The notes: generated by a model from the letters alone, not told the origin. A DNA stretch of 64,000 nt from Stropharia rugosoannulata (GCA_028532985.1 JANCIK010000003.1:10001-74000), one strand, 5' to 3'. Shown: positions 32,401-41,009, counted from the stretch's first letter. Made by a program: numbers and translations.

Positions 32401-34034
32401 AAGCGATACAGGCCCTTTGAAGATTTCGGAAGCTGTCCCATGTGCTCGCCGTCTGGCCCAGTGATGGTACACTTCCCGTTTCCGAATGTGAGCATAAACC
32501 CAAGCTCATCAAGCTTCCCAACTGACACAAGAGTGTAGCCCGCCTCCGGAGAATACAAGACCTCATCAAGACGGAGTTTGGTGATGTCAACCCCATTTGG
32601 TATGTCTATCGTGATGCTTCCCACGCCCGTAGCACTGAAGTTGCCCTTGTTCGCAGCGCACAAGGCTTTCGGAGGGATTTCGTGGAAGTTTTCGAAGTCA
32701 TCACGGTACGGGGAGATGTGTCGGGATGTACCAGAGTCCATGAGGTTTATGCAGGCAGCGTCTGGGGTTTCCGAAGTGGGGTGAGTAGCCAAAACCTCGG
32801 AGAGTGAGTCCTCAGAATCACTGGCTGACTGCATGTCTTCCCCATCAGAAATTCTATCCCAGCTGCCGTCGGAGCAGTGCTCAACATCATCCACCTCACC
32901 ATCCTCATCGTCAGAGAACCAGTCGCTAGCGTTAGCCACGCTGCTCTCGCAATCGGAGTCGTCAGTCTCAGAATCAGAGTCAGAGCCAGAAATAGAAGCA
33001 AGATCCACAGAGCAAGAGTCAGAATCGGAATCCTCGACATCGCTATCCGCAGCCAGCACACAATCGCTGTCTGCATCGGAATCGCCAGCTGCTACAGCAT
33101 TTGCAGCTTCTGTGGTCTTCTTGGTGGAACTCCCTTTGCCCTTGTCGTCTTTTGCGGGCTTGGGGCACTTGTCCTTGTAGTGACCTTTCTCGCCGCAGTT
33201 CCAGCATACACCACGGGGTAGTTTCGCCTTGCCCTTGCCGCCCTTCGACGTGTGACCTACAGCGAGTGCCTCGTCCTTGTCACTGTCCTTCGACTTCGAG
33301 CCACCATAGCGCCTGTTGCGCTGGGTTTTCTGGCGCTCGTACTCCTCGGAAATGAGTGAAATGAGTGAATCGGGGGCAATGGTCTTGGTCTGAGCAAACA
33401 TCCGGGCCGCGGCAAGCTGTGATGATGCGAAGTTGGAGAGATAATAAGGTAAGGAGGATATGATCACGGATCTGTAGTCCTTCTCATCGATGTCCACGCC
33501 GACGGTCACCAGCTCCTCGCGCTTGACCCGTAAGGCATCCAGGAACTCTCGAACATTGCCCTTCTCGTGGCACTTGGACTCCAAGAACTTGGTACGAAGA
33601 TCAGTCTGTGCGTAAGCACCTTTCTCCGTGTATTCGGCCACAATCGCATCCCAACGGTCCTTTACGGTTGGCTTCATGTGAACACGCATCACCGTAGAGT
33701 CGGGAATCTTTTGGGTAAGCAATGATTTGGCCGATTTTTCATCTTTCTCCCACTGACGGATTAAAGCAGCAGTATTGTCGTCAGGCTTGGCCTCGGGCTC
33801 AGCAGCAGCAGCAGCACCCGGCGCCGTGGTAGTCGCAGTAGCCACGCGCGGTGCAACAGCAGGCGCCTCAGTTGGACGTGAAGACGTCCCGTCGAAGTGC
33901 CCCCAGAACCCCTTTGCCTCGACAGCATCCTGGAACCGAACGGCAAAAATAGCCCAGTTGATGCCGCTTGCGTCGAGTTTCGGAACCGAAGAAGGAAGAG
34001 TATCCGTGAGAGAAGTAGCAGTGATTGTAGACAT
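29487..34034 (-). CDS. Copia Gag-Pol polyprotein (1,515 aa)
   Basis: ATG at 34034 (MSTITATSLTDTLPSSVPKL). Domains in order: copia-type Gag (SGINWAIFAVRFQDAVEAKG), knuckle CWNCGEKGHYKDKC, an acidic spacer, protease NLMDSGTSRHISP, and GAG-pre-integrase FHRRMGHISP...CESCVYAKATR. The integrase core follows (SDLWGPAPI, HSDRGGEYEGKEF, QHNSVAERRNRVIMER), then RT (LKKTLYGLKQSGRRWYQRL, VVLVHVDDCTIVG). RNase H ends the protein (GYADADGNMAEDRHAISGYA, SLSTTESEYVAATYAAKEAL, FSDNQSAIALTKD). There are no stops or shifts. Gag and Pol share one frame, as in many copia elements. TGA is at 29487-29489, overlapping the polypurine tract. Confidence 0.95.
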   Translation of the reverse strand: MSTITATSLTDTLPSSVPKLDASGINWAIFAVRFQDAVEAKGFWGHFDGTSSRPTEAPAVAPRVATATTTAPGAAAAAEPEAKPDDNTAALIRQWEKDEKSAKSLLTQKIPDSTVMRVHMKPTVKDRWDAIVAEYTEKGAYAQTDLRTKFLESKCHEKGNVREFLDALRVKREELVTVGVDIDEKDYRSVIISSLPYYLSNFASSQLAAARMFAQTKTIAPDSLISLISEEYERQKTQRNRRYGGSKSKDSDKDEALAVGHTSKGGKGKAKLPRGVCWNCGEKGHYKDKCPKPAKDDKGKGSSTKKTTEAANAVAAGDSDADSDCVLAADSDVEDSDSDSCSVDLASISGSDSDSETDDSDCESSVANASDWFSDDEDGEVDDVEHCSDGSWDRISDGEDMQSASDSEDSLSEVLATHPTSETPDAACINLMDSGTSRHISPYRDDFENFHEIPPKALCAANKGNFSATGVGSITIDIPNGVDITKLRLDEVLYSPEAGYTLVSVGKLDELGFMLTFGNGKCTITGPDGEHMGQLPKSSKGLYRFTMEGDIVNAVDTITLDQFHRRMGHISPVVAQRLVANKFVTGVRLEDTPAGEPFFCESCVYAKATRKPVSREREGERAAEFGGEIHSDLWGPAPIRTKGGKRYYITYTDDKTRLTNIDFLKKKSETFNSYKEYEAWVDTQHGVKIKILHSDRGGEYEGKEFTLHLKKRGTHAKRTVHDTPQHNSVAERRNRVIMERVRALLHASSLPKSLWAEAAQHVVWLLNRTSTKAVDGKTPYEAAYGKKPDLSKVREWGEKVWVRVEGGTKLGGRVRQGRWMGIDENSKGVRVYWPEKGTVSVERNVYYDKTGALSAPHLEGEPHQPPIMLEMDADKHTSNPTAPAASRASTAPPEHSTKLEEPAEDPKRSKRIRKPSQRVQDVLEGRGTMGQGAGKLVATGIQLPSTPEQVSSVSADSNTADSVPMTELAEVSMAVDFVEEYAMAAEISEVEALEPTSLTDAQARPDWPLWEAAIQEELSALRTAGTWELVNAPKNANIVGSKWVFRAKKDAAGNVVRYKARLVAQGFSQVPGVDYFDTFAPVARLSSIRTVLAIAAAEDHEIHQIDIKGAYLNGVLTSDEIIYMQQPPGYPSPSSSGMVCRLKKTLYGLKQSGRRWYQRLVEIMVKELGFTRCEVDQAVFFRRRGDGDFMVVLVHVDDCTIVGSTNDLITDFKLSITRHVDITDLGEIHWILGIEVRRDRERHSIHLSQRSYINSILTRYNLADLRPVSIPMETNIHFSTAQSPSTTEEIAKMRHVPYHEAVGSLMYAAQGTRPDIAYAVQTVSRYSRNPGEAHWTAVKRIFRYLKGTIDLWLTYGSQATELTGYADADGNMAEDRHAISGYAFLLHGGAVSWSAKRQEIISLSTTESEYVAATYAAKEALWLRSLISQIYDTSLAATTLFSDNQSAIALTKDHQYHARTKHIDIRFHFIRWIVENGSLRLVYCPTDEMVADTLTKALPSPKVKHFARELGLVSI

Positions 34035-34078
34035 TTTCGGTGAGTCGCAAAAAAACAATCAGAGGCAGTGGTAACAAC

Positions 34079-34092
34079 CAGGGCTCATAACC
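34079..34092 (-). promoter_or_regulatory. Copia primer-binding site, half-tRNA iMet type
   Basis: On the minus strand GGTTATGAGCCCTG directly follows the 5' LTR. Its complement CAGGGCTCATAACC equals the anticodon arm of initiator tRNA-Met (CAT anticodon), not a tRNA 3' end. Drosophila copia is known to prime from an internally cleaved iMet tRNA in this way. Confidence 0.75.
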
Positions 34093-34403
34093 TGTAAGAA
34101 TAGCCTCAGCTCGTTGCCTCGAAGAGGGTGCAAACGACTGAGGTGTAGCAGATTTGTACACTTCATTATATACTAGAAAAGAAAAGAATAAGTGCTCGAA
34201 AAGAGCATACAAAAGTAGAAGGAAACATGTAACAGTCAGAGTTTTTAAGTAGTTATTGACATGTAGTTAAATAGCTAGTAATCGAGGCTAGCAATTGCAT
34301 ATGTGACGAGAATACCAAAATATACCTTTGACACAGAAAGAACTCCGCGTGGCGGCGGCAATCCTCGTGTCGTTATTTGTCCTTGCCTCTCGGAATTCCA
34401 ACA
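34093..34403 (-). repeat. Copia 5' LTR
   Basis: 311 bp, identical by eye to the 29169-29479 copy. It is flanked outside by CGGTA and inside by the primer site. A long open frame across its edge is incidental. Confidence 0.93.
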
Positions 34404-34408
34404 CGGTA

Positions 34409-35566
34409 TTCATCAAAAACTACTGTAAAGGCTGCGGCACCTGCCAAGAATTTAAAATAAACAGGCGCCCAAATAAACCAACCCTAAACCCAATCAAAGC
34501 GCCCACCTCCAACCGACCGTTAGCAAACTGCGCCTGGGATTTAATAACCGACCTCCCGAACAGCGACGGATATGACACCATTCTATCCATAGTGGACCAT
34601 GGATCTACTAAGGGGCTAATTACCGTAAAAACCAACAAAACGGCAAATGAGGAGGAGATCGCGCAACTTTTGATCGACAACCTATTCAGAAGATACGGCC
34701 TACCAGACGCGATTACCAGTGATCGAGACCCTAGGTTTACCGCAAGGGTCTTCAGGGAATTCATGAAGCTACTCGGCATCACGCAGAAACTGTCCACCGC
34801 ATATCACCCACAGACCGACAGAACGGTGGAACGCTTCAACCAAGAAATTGAAGCCTACATTTCCATATTCTGCGTAAACAACCCGACCACATGGAGCCGA
34901 AAACTAGGAACGTTGGATTTTACCCACAACAGCCGAAGACACGCCGACCGCCAGAAAACCCCATTCGAGCTACAGATGGGAGTGAACCCCATCGCTATCC
35001 CAACCACGTACAAATACACGAAATTCCCAGAAGCAGAAGAAAGATTCAAGACGCTTCAGAAAGACAGAGAAGAAGCCTTGGCTGCTCACGAACTAGCACG
35101 ACAAAGAATGATCAAACAGACCAAGCACGACTCACCGACCTACAAGAAGGGAGATATGGTCTGGCTCGACGCGCGTAACCTCAAAATGAACTACGCATCG
35201 AAAAAGATATCCCCGAAAAACGTTGGCCTGTTTGCAATCACGGAGGTGCTCTCCCCTGTTACGTATAAATTAAAACTACCAGCCCACTGGAAAATCCACG
35301 ACGTGTTTCACATCGTACTACTCAAACCGTATAAGGAAACCGAGGCCCACGGACCTAACTATGCACAACCACCCCCTGAATTAATCGACGGGGAGGCCAA
35401 GTACGAAGTGGAACGAATTATGCACCATAGAAGGAAGGGCAAAAGAACTGAATACCTGGTCAGATGGAAGGGCTACGACGCCAACGAGGACTCTTGGGAA
35501 CCACCCGCAAACCTGAAGAACGCCTCAGACATACTTAACAAGTATCAAACCCAACACCGGCTATAA
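34409..35566 (+). CDS. pol: Gypsy Pol C-terminal part (integrase core, chromodomain)
   Basis: Resumes with FIKNYCKGCGTCQEFK, the second half of the HHCC finger. The catalytic triad is visible in DLITDLPNSDGYDTI, TSDRDPRFTARVF and YHPQTDRTVERFNQEIEAYI (D, D, E). A GPY/F-like region and DVFHIVLLKPYKET follow. The C-terminal chromodomain (YEVERIMHHRRKGKRTEYLV then RWKGYDANEDSWEP) defines a chromovirus and is expected to steer integration to modified chromatin. TAA is at 35564-35566. No internal damage was seen. Confidence 0.9.
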   Translation, partial: FIKNYCKGCGTCQEFKINRRPNKPTLNPIKAPTSNRPLANCAWDLITDLPNSDGYDTILSIVDHGSTKGLITVKTNKTANEEEIAQLLIDNLFRRYGLPDAITSDRDPRFTARVFREFMKLLGITQKLSTAYHPQTDRTVERFNQEIEAYISIFCVNNPTTWSRKLGTLDFTHNSRRHADRQKTPFELQMGVNPIAIPTTYKYTKFPEAEERFKTLQKDREEALAAHELARQRMIKQTKHDSPTYKKGDMVWLDARNLKMNYASKKISPKNVGLFAITEVLSPVTYKLKLPAHWKIHDVFHIVLLKPYKETEAHGPNYAQPPPELIDGEAKYEVERIMHHRRKGKRTEYLVRWKGYDANEDSWEPPANLKNASDILNKYQTQHRL

Positions 35567-35572
35567 CAAAAA

Positions 35573-35899
35573 ATGTCCTTCACTGAAATCTACCGCTTCT
35601 GCAAGAGAACGATACGCAAATGGTCTAATAAAACTCCCACCATAATGCCCCATACTCCCATAATGCGCGGCATGAGGACCCCTCCGCTCTCACCAGAAGA
35701 CGTCCCATGGCCATTGCGAACCCAAGACTTACAGCAGGCGCTGGAATTAGTCAAGATATTTAAAGAACACAGCCAAACTAGCGAGCCAGCGGACCCGCTA
35801 AAAGAAATTTATAAAGACATCGTGGCGGACCTTGCGGGAGTCGAAGAAGACCTGAGGGAAAAAGAAGCGAGAGGAGAAAGAGGCGTGCTGATAACCTAA
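35573..35899 (+). CDS. Small ORF after gypsy pol (108 aa)
   Basis: ATG lies six bases beyond the pol stop, a spacing that suits termination-reinitiation. The product starts with a basic helix (EIYRFCKRTIRKWSNKT), then PMRG-like and Pro-rich stretches, and ends with an amphipathic charged helix (KDIVADLAGVEEDLREKEAR). No known domain. It lies inside the LTR-bounded element in the place where env-like genes occur, but has no signal peptide or membrane segment. Confidence 0.55.
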   Translation: MSFTEIYRFCKRTIRKWSNKTPTIMPHTPIMRGMRTPPLSPEDVPWPLRTQDLQQALELVKIFKEHSQTSEPADPLKEIYKDIVADLAGVEEDLREKEARGERGVLIT

Positions 35900-35995
35900 A
35901 AATAAAAAGATAACAGAAAGGCTTAAAATGACCCGGAACGGACGCTCACTCCCAAACACCCCACCAAAACCCAATTGTACAACCCTCAGAAAGAC

Positions 35996-37645
35996 ATGGC
36001 CTCCCTTGTGTTCCCCAATACCAACACCACACTCGACAACATCCTGAACGACATCACCAGGAGACTCGATCCCAACAGAGCCGACACCTTCTGCGCTGGA
36101 GAACGAGTTCGCTGCATATTACTCAGCAGAATCATTCGCTTTCGCTTTGCCCTTGCTACAGCCGAAATACCGACACCCGACCTAAGCGACTGGCTCTGCC
36201 CGATACCAGCAATAGCAGCTATCTACGAAGCTCGGATCCCATTAGACCCCCACCGATACAACCAGACCACCAATGCATTCCAACTCCTCAGTTACCGAGA
36301 AAGGATGGACGAAATCGATTATATCCTCCAAATCATCAACCAACCCTTCGACCATGAGTCACCAATTGAGCTCCAGGACCGAATGCACCTTCGTGCCACC
36401 CTTAGCACCGTCAGGCGATACCTCAGAGCAAACCAGAACCCGCTCACCCAAGACGAAGACGAGGAACACCCCGAGGTCGAGATCGCATCACCTATGTCTC
36501 TACCCAGCAGATCCCCCAGCCCGTACCTGTCCCTCGACGAATTCGTCGAGATCACTGATCGCCGATGGAACTTCCAGGCACTGACCAGCGGAGTTCCAAG
36601 CGAACTAATACCCACGATGAACCACCTGGATGACGTCAACAGAACCATCGAAAGACACAGGATAGAAGTAGCCATCCTCACAAGGACTAGGGAAGGGTTG
36701 TGGCAAGAGTTGAATCGCCACCCCAACTTCCAACGACGCATCCGAACAGCCCAACACGCCCTCCAAACGACCAGCCACGAGCGGAGAAACCCCTCCGTAC
36801 GCTACTCTCGCAGGTTCCTACACCGACCATACCCAAACCCCGCCACTAGGGACGAATCATCAGGGGAGGAGGACGTTCCCATTGGAGACACAAGACGCCC
36901 GCTTGTCGAGACCCCACGCCCAGATACCACTGATGATCACCCCACAAACCTATTCCACGCACTTCCATCACCTCGAGAGAATCCGTTAGAAGACTCGCCC
37001 CCTCCATCCCCTACGCCCAGACTAATCCGACTCTCACCATGCCCGGAGGAAATAGAAAATAGGTTCCCCTACGAAATCTTGACCCAACTCCCACCATCGC
37101 ACGCACCCAGTCTCCCGGTCAATCTACAACCGACACCCTATACAGGGACAGCCGAGAATCTTCTCACGTCACAAGTAGGAAGAGCATTACTCCCTGCGCA
37201 ATACAGACGCTCCACCCGACGACAATCACTCCCAGCACGACCACCGAGACCGTCACCAGAACCAGGACAAACGATGTGTATCAATTGCGGATCATATGGA
37301 CACCGCACGCGCCTTTGCAGACAACAATGCGGCGCCTGTAACCAAATCGGCCACCTCATCATCACCTGTACCGTTCCCCCCGAAGAACGGAGACCCCCAT
37401 CTCGAACTCTTCTACACCATGAACGAGTTCACCGACGGTCCCCTCCCACCGAAAGACCCCTTGAAATACCTTCAGAACTCACGACTCCTTTCTTTACACC
37501 GGTGGAAGACATCAGGGATCTTATAGCCCAACTCGAACAACCAACAAGCGGCAACTCATCGACACGAACGAACCCTGAGGAAAACGATAACAACGAGCCC
37601 CCAACTCTCTACGACATCCTTGCAGGGTGGAGCAACGACCAGTAA
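35996..37645 (+). CDS. Extra gypsy ORF with two CCHC zinc knuckles (549 aa)
   Basis: Starts at ATG 35996 (MASLVFPNTNTTLDNILNDI) and ends at TAA just before the polypurine tract. The N-terminal half is helical (VRCILLSRIIRFRFALATAE, RERMDEIDYILQIINQP). The middle is Pro/Ser/Arg-rich. Residues about 428-460 carry two consecutive CX2CX4HX4C knuckles, CINCGSYGHRTRLC and CGACNQIGHLIITC; the end is acidic. It resembles a second Gag/nucleocapsid-like protein rather than an envelope. It is undamaged in an otherwise young element, so it is probably functional. A 97-nt spacer separates it from the 108-aa ORF. Confidence 0.7.
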   Translation: MASLVFPNTNTTLDNILNDITRRLDPNRADTFCAGERVRCILLSRIIRFRFALATAEIPTPDLSDWLCPIPAIAAIYEARIPLDPHRYNQTTNAFQLLSYRERMDEIDYILQIINQPFDHESPIELQDRMHLRATLSTVRRYLRANQNPLTQDEDEEHPEVEIASPMSLPSRSPSPYLSLDEFVEITDRRWNFQALTSGVPSELIPTMNHLDDVNRTIERHRIEVAILTRTREGLWQELNRHPNFQRRIRTAQHALQTTSHERRNPSVRYSRRFLHRPYPNPATRDESSGEEDVPIGDTRRPLVETPRPDTTDDHPTNLFHALPSPRENPLEDSPPPSPTPRLIRLSPCPEEIENRFPYEILTQLPPSHAPSLPVNLQPTPYTGTAENLLTSQVGRALLPAQYRRSTRRQSLPARPPRPSPEPGQTMCINCGSYGHRTRLCRQQCGACNQIGHLIITCTVPPEERRPPSRTLLHHERVHRRSPPTERPLEIPSELTTPFFTPVEDIRDLIAQLEQPTSGNSSTRTNPEENDNNEPPTLYDILAGWSNDQ

Positions 37646-37679
37646 TCAGTGCAGAGCACCGATCTTAGTAAGGGGGTAA

Positions 37680-38210
37680 TGTTACAAAACTCGTACTATC
37701 TTTTCCTTCACCTTTATCTTATCGCGATATGATCCTTTCATCTTATCATATCGCCTCTGCCTTACTTTACTTAAGCGAACAATCTCGCGCTTGTATTACT
37801 ACCTACTACATTCTCGTCAAGAGAGAGAACAACTACTAGTTCTCTCTCCCGCGCTCGTGGAACCCCATCCCACACCCGTGGCAAAGGAACCCGAGCATTA
37901 CTTACTTCTCGCCACGATACTCGTCCCCTTTGGACTCCGTGTGCGCGCATAACTATTTATAACATATGTCGATAGGTATATAAGATGTAGTAGATACCGA
38001 ACTAACTCTCCAGTTAGTTCTTTGAGAATTATACCTCTTATACCTTTCTCTGACTTAGGGCTCATAAGTCAGCTAACTCTCTCTTCACGACTCTGTCTTT
38101 GCACCTTGCAGAGACATTCGTCAAGAGATTACCTCGAACCTTTGACTGGACGATCAAGAGATTAGATCGATTGACTAGGACTTATAGGCTTTGCCTTCGA
38201 AGTCCTAACA
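37680..38210 (+). repeat. Gypsy 3' LTR
   Basis: 531 bp, reading identical to 24837-25367 by eye. Preceded by a purine tract (AGTAAGGGGGTAA) that would prime plus-strand synthesis. Followed by TCCCG and the resumed LINE frame. Confidence 0.92.
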
Positions 38211-38215
38211 TCCCG

Positions 38216-38748
38216 ACTTACCTCCCTACGCTTCTCAAATTCTTGCGAGACAACCCTACTGTCTTTGCTAACTCTCCCCCCGCTGGGGTTGGATAACAGC
38301 TTTGGAGGCCTTGCAGTGATTGTGATGATTGCCAGTCTTGGTCAGCTTCGGCGTTAATGGCGTGCATCCCACCAGCCTGATCCCCGTCCTTAAATGGTGC
38401 ATGATGAGTGACTGTTGGGGCTTTCCAGGTCTCATCACCAGAAGGGTTTCGGACAAAGCCTTTAGGTGCGGTGCATGGTGAACCATACTGGGCACTTCGG
38501 CCATCACAGAGTAAGGAGCCTCCTCTAGCTTTTCTGACATGACACGCCTTTTAGCGTGTCTCGTCCTTGTCTGACGCGTTACCTGCTTTGACTTGTTCCA
38601 CGCGTTGCGTCTCACCCGGGGAGTATGTTTCCCTATCTACTGTAGGTAGTATTCTGTGATGTATTTCGCAGCGCAGACTGTGCTCGGACACCGCGTAATA
38701 AATTGGCGCAAGCCATGATTTCAAAAAAAAAGAAAAAAAAAAAAAAAA
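38216..38748 (+). other. LINE ORF end, 3' UTR and poly-A tail
   Basis: PTYLPTLLKFLRDNPTVFA ends the LINE frame at 38296 when the nested gypsy element and one TCCCG copy are removed. The 3' UTR (38297-38722) has no gene. A poly-A run with one G at 38732 ends the element. Confidence 0.85.
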
Positions 38749-39129
38749 CTGCTGGTGTCACTCAAGTGCCTCCACCCTGTCTTCCCTGTTTTCAAGCTCA
38801 TGCCATGTCTCCCTGATCCCATCCCTGGCCATGTTGCAGCCCCTCCTCCAGAACCTGAGTTGGTGGATAACAAACTGGAGTACAAAGTCAAGGCCATCCT
38901 CAATAGTTGACTCCACCAGAACAGGCTCCAGTTCCTGGTCAAATGGCAGGGGTATGGGTATGAAGAGAACTCCTGGGAGAATGCAGAGGATGTATTTGCA
39001 CCCGGATTGGTGGCCAAGTTCTACCAGAAACATCCTGATGCACCACATGTTATTGGATCTTTGGCAATCAAACCGGGGAGGTACAGGAGGGTGGATGGTG
39101 GAGAGTGGGTTACCTTGCCATGTCGGTGA
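38748..39129 (+). pseudogene. Gypsy integrase C-terminus and chromodomain fragment
   Basis: Continues the old element: VSLKCLHPVFPVFKLMPCLP, PPPEPELVDNKLEYKVKAIL, a TGA, then RLQFLVKWQGYGYEENSWEN and FAPGLVAKFYQKHPDAPH, stopping at TGA 39127-39129. The chromodomain consensus (LVKWQGY..E.SWE) is clear. Confidence 0.8.
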
Positions 39130-39540
39130 TAGGGCACCTAAGTGCCTGGCCGTGAAATTTTGCAATTTTACTATAAATCCTATCATTTCAGTAGTCTAGA
39201 CTATTAAAGTCGTATTAAAGACTTCAGTATGACCCAATGAGAGACAGAGAATAACAAAGACAAGTGTAGATCTCCACTTAATCAATTAAGCAGGCTATTT
39301 TAACTATAAGCAAAACCACACTAAAAGCTTAAGTAAAAGTGACGACGGTAACTGTCCACATTAAAGAACTTAACTGGAGAGTAAACCAAGAGACTTTAAA
39401 CAAGCAGGTTAATAAGCCTTTACAGTTGGACTTAGTCGCAGGACCAATATGGCTTATAAGCGCATCTGACCAGCTTAAAGTTAGAATAACAATAAGCCCG
39501 GCACAAAGGAGAGCACAGGTACGCTTTGCATTTAACCCAG

Positions 39541-39925
39541 TATAATTATACCGGGCTAAATGCAAAGTTACTGCCCAAGAATACACTTAGTAATGTCTTC
39601 AATTTCGAGGAAGTCAGATAAGCGGGTTAAACAGAGTGCAAAGGCAGAGGCATTATACTGGGTTAAATTATACCGGGTTAAATGACACCAACCATAACGA
39701 CAAAACTCGACTAGAGACTTATAGCGGGTCAGCCTTCTAAAAACCAGCCATTGAAAATGAGAGATTAGGAAAAGCAGATCATTATGCCGGGTTATTTAAC
39801 TCGAGTAATTATACCGGGCTAAATGACTTAGTCATTATACCGGGCTGTTTGATTGAATGTTATACCGGGTTAATGAGCAAAGGTCAATAAGCCGGGCTAA
39901 TAAACTTAGACAGTTCTACCGGGCT
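39541..39925 (+). repeat. TTATACCGGG(C/T)TAA motif cluster
   Basis: About eight copies of (T/C)ATACCGGG(C/T)TAA or near variants at irregular 25-120 bp spacing, with looser copies at 39284, 39495 and 39964. The shared GCGC-poor palindromic core CCGGG suggests a protein-binding or RNA motif. Confidence 0.5.
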
Positions 39926-40490
39926 AATTAGCGAGGCCTCGTACTGGCCATACAGAGGGGGTATAGCAGGCTATTTGGCAGGAGCCTGATAGACCCTGAA
40001 AAGCGGGTACAGTCAGAGGTGAGATGACTCACCAGTGGGGTAACTCTGTCCCGGCTTACATTCCAAAAAGCCAAGGCATAGTAAAACTGACTGTACTCAG
40101 GAGGCAGACAGACGCCCAGGCACCAAAAGACAGTTTAACCGTTCTAAAAATAGGCCCGTTCCTGACAAGCCTCCAGAATCTATCCTTTTTCAGTTATTTC
40201 AAATTCTTACTCCACTCATCTAGAATGACTAAAATGTCATTAAACAGGCAGAACTGTATGGACCTACAAACCAATCAGGTGCGAGGTTTTAGTAGAGAAC
40301 ACCTCCGGGCACCTACGAAAACCTGTCTCCCAGAAATGTATAAATACCCCAGCATGTAACATAGAATAGCAGGTTCCCCCGAGTAGATTTACCTAGAGTG
40401 AATATATACGGTTTAAAGTCCTCACTGTGAGTTTAGAGAGAGTTCAAAGCTTTTGACAGATTACTTGACTAAGTCTTGAGTCTGGAAGCA

Positions 40491-40650
40491 GTTTTGCAGG
40501 CAACGTTTAACGTATACCTGGAGTGGTTTAATTTTGCAGGCAGTGTCGTCGTGCACATACCTGGAGCGGTCATTTTGCAGGCAACACTACGTGTATACCT
40601 GGAGCGGTTATTTTGCAGGCAGTGTTGTCGCACACATACCTGGAGCAGTT
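40491..40650 (+). repeat. Four 40-bp tandem units, alternating subtypes
   Basis: Each unit reads TTTTGCAGGCA...ATACCTGGAG(C/T)GGTTA. Units 1 and 3 (CAACG.../CAACACTACGTGTATA) and units 2 and 4 (CAGTGTCGTCGTGCACATA/CAGTGTTGTCGCACACATA) match best. The array is therefore an 80-bp dimer duplicated once. Confidence 0.75.
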
Positions 40651-41009
40651 AAACAGTTTTCAGTTCTCTTTCTGATCGTCGTGTCAGACTAAGTCTCATT
40701 CGAGCACCTCGTGTTATATGCACACAAACTACACTTATCACACTACACTATCACGCCCTTGGGCTGAGTCTTTGTGTTAAGAAAATGTTTACCCGGCTTA
40801 TATTATAAAAGACAACTGTGTCTTTCTTTTGTACATAGACCCCCGACTTTGCATTAAAGAAGCATTTGTTTGAGATTAGTTGTGTGTTTTTGTTGTGGTT
40901 GTTGGTTGTGTTGTGTTAGATCATTTCTAGCAGGACATACAAACGGGCCATCACTGAGCACTTGACCAGACCCAAACAAGGTCCTTCATCGGGATGCCGT
41001 GTCTTAAGG

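Larger units (their letters stand above)
29169..34403 (-). mobile_element. Apparently intact Ty1/copia element
   Basis: 5,235 bp with 311-bp LTRs that read identical (29169-29479 and 34093-34403), 5-bp duplications CGGTA (29164-29168, 34404-34408), a primer site, one long ORF and a GAGGGGGAG polypurine tract (29480-29488). It sits antisense in the integrase finger of the young gypsy element and is therefore the youngest insertion in this nest. Confidence 0.95.
24837..38210 (+). mobile_element. Young Ty3/gypsy chromovirus, Tf1/sushi-like, with nested copia
   Basis: Two 531-bp LTRs (24837-25367, 37680-38210) start TGTTACAAAACTCG and end AGTCCTAACA. They read identical by eye and are flanked by TCCCG duplications (24832-24836, 38211-38215). 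Order: LTR, self-priming PBS, gag, pol (protease, RT, RNase H, integrase, chromodomain), two extra ORFs, polypurine-like AAGGGGGTAA, LTR. The only break is the copia insertion in the integrase zinc finger. Identical LTRs imply a recent insertion. Confidence 0.92.
21104..38748 (+). mobile_element. 5'-truncated non-LTR retrotransposon (LINE), interrupted
   Basis: Own sequence is 21104-24836 and 38216-38748. It is flanked by the 13-bp duplication AACTGCTGGTGTC (21091-21103 and about 38747-38759) and ends in a poly-A tract (38723-38748). The 5' end starts inside the endonuclease domain, as usual for truncated reverse transcription. A 3' UTR of about 425 bp precedes the tail. Confidence 0.9.
17999..39129 (+). 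mobile_element. Old chromodomain Ty3/gypsy element (outermost host of the nest)
   Basis: Pol is present in three separated pieces: RT C-terminus/RNase H (17999-18370), RNase H end to integrase (19704-21103) and integrase C-terminus/chromodomain (38748-39129). The gaps are filled by a solo LTR and by a LINE with its own insertions. The 5' half (LTR, gag, protease, RT core) is missing. Internal stops and a frameshift show it is inactive. Confidence 0.8.
39130..40960 (+). repeat. Putative gypsy LTR or 3' region with internal repeats
   Basis: No coding gene seen. Features in order are a cluster of TTATACCGGGCTAA-like motifs (39541-39925), a TATA-like TATAAATA near 40338, a 160-bp tandem repeat (40491-40650) and GCATTAAAGAAGC near 40851. 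A promoter followed by transcribed repeats fits a long LTR directly after the old gypsy pol, but the ends were not defined. Confidence 0.4.

Noticed and set aside
33868..34212. ORF beginning in the copia LTR (also at 29091-29288)
   Set aside because: Identical LTR sequence read backwards into two different flanks, starting at TTG. An artefact of the repeat.
35996..37645. Envelope gene in the young gypsy element
   Set aside because: No signal peptide, membrane helix or Cys-rich ectodomain. The zinc knuckles point to nucleic-acid binding.
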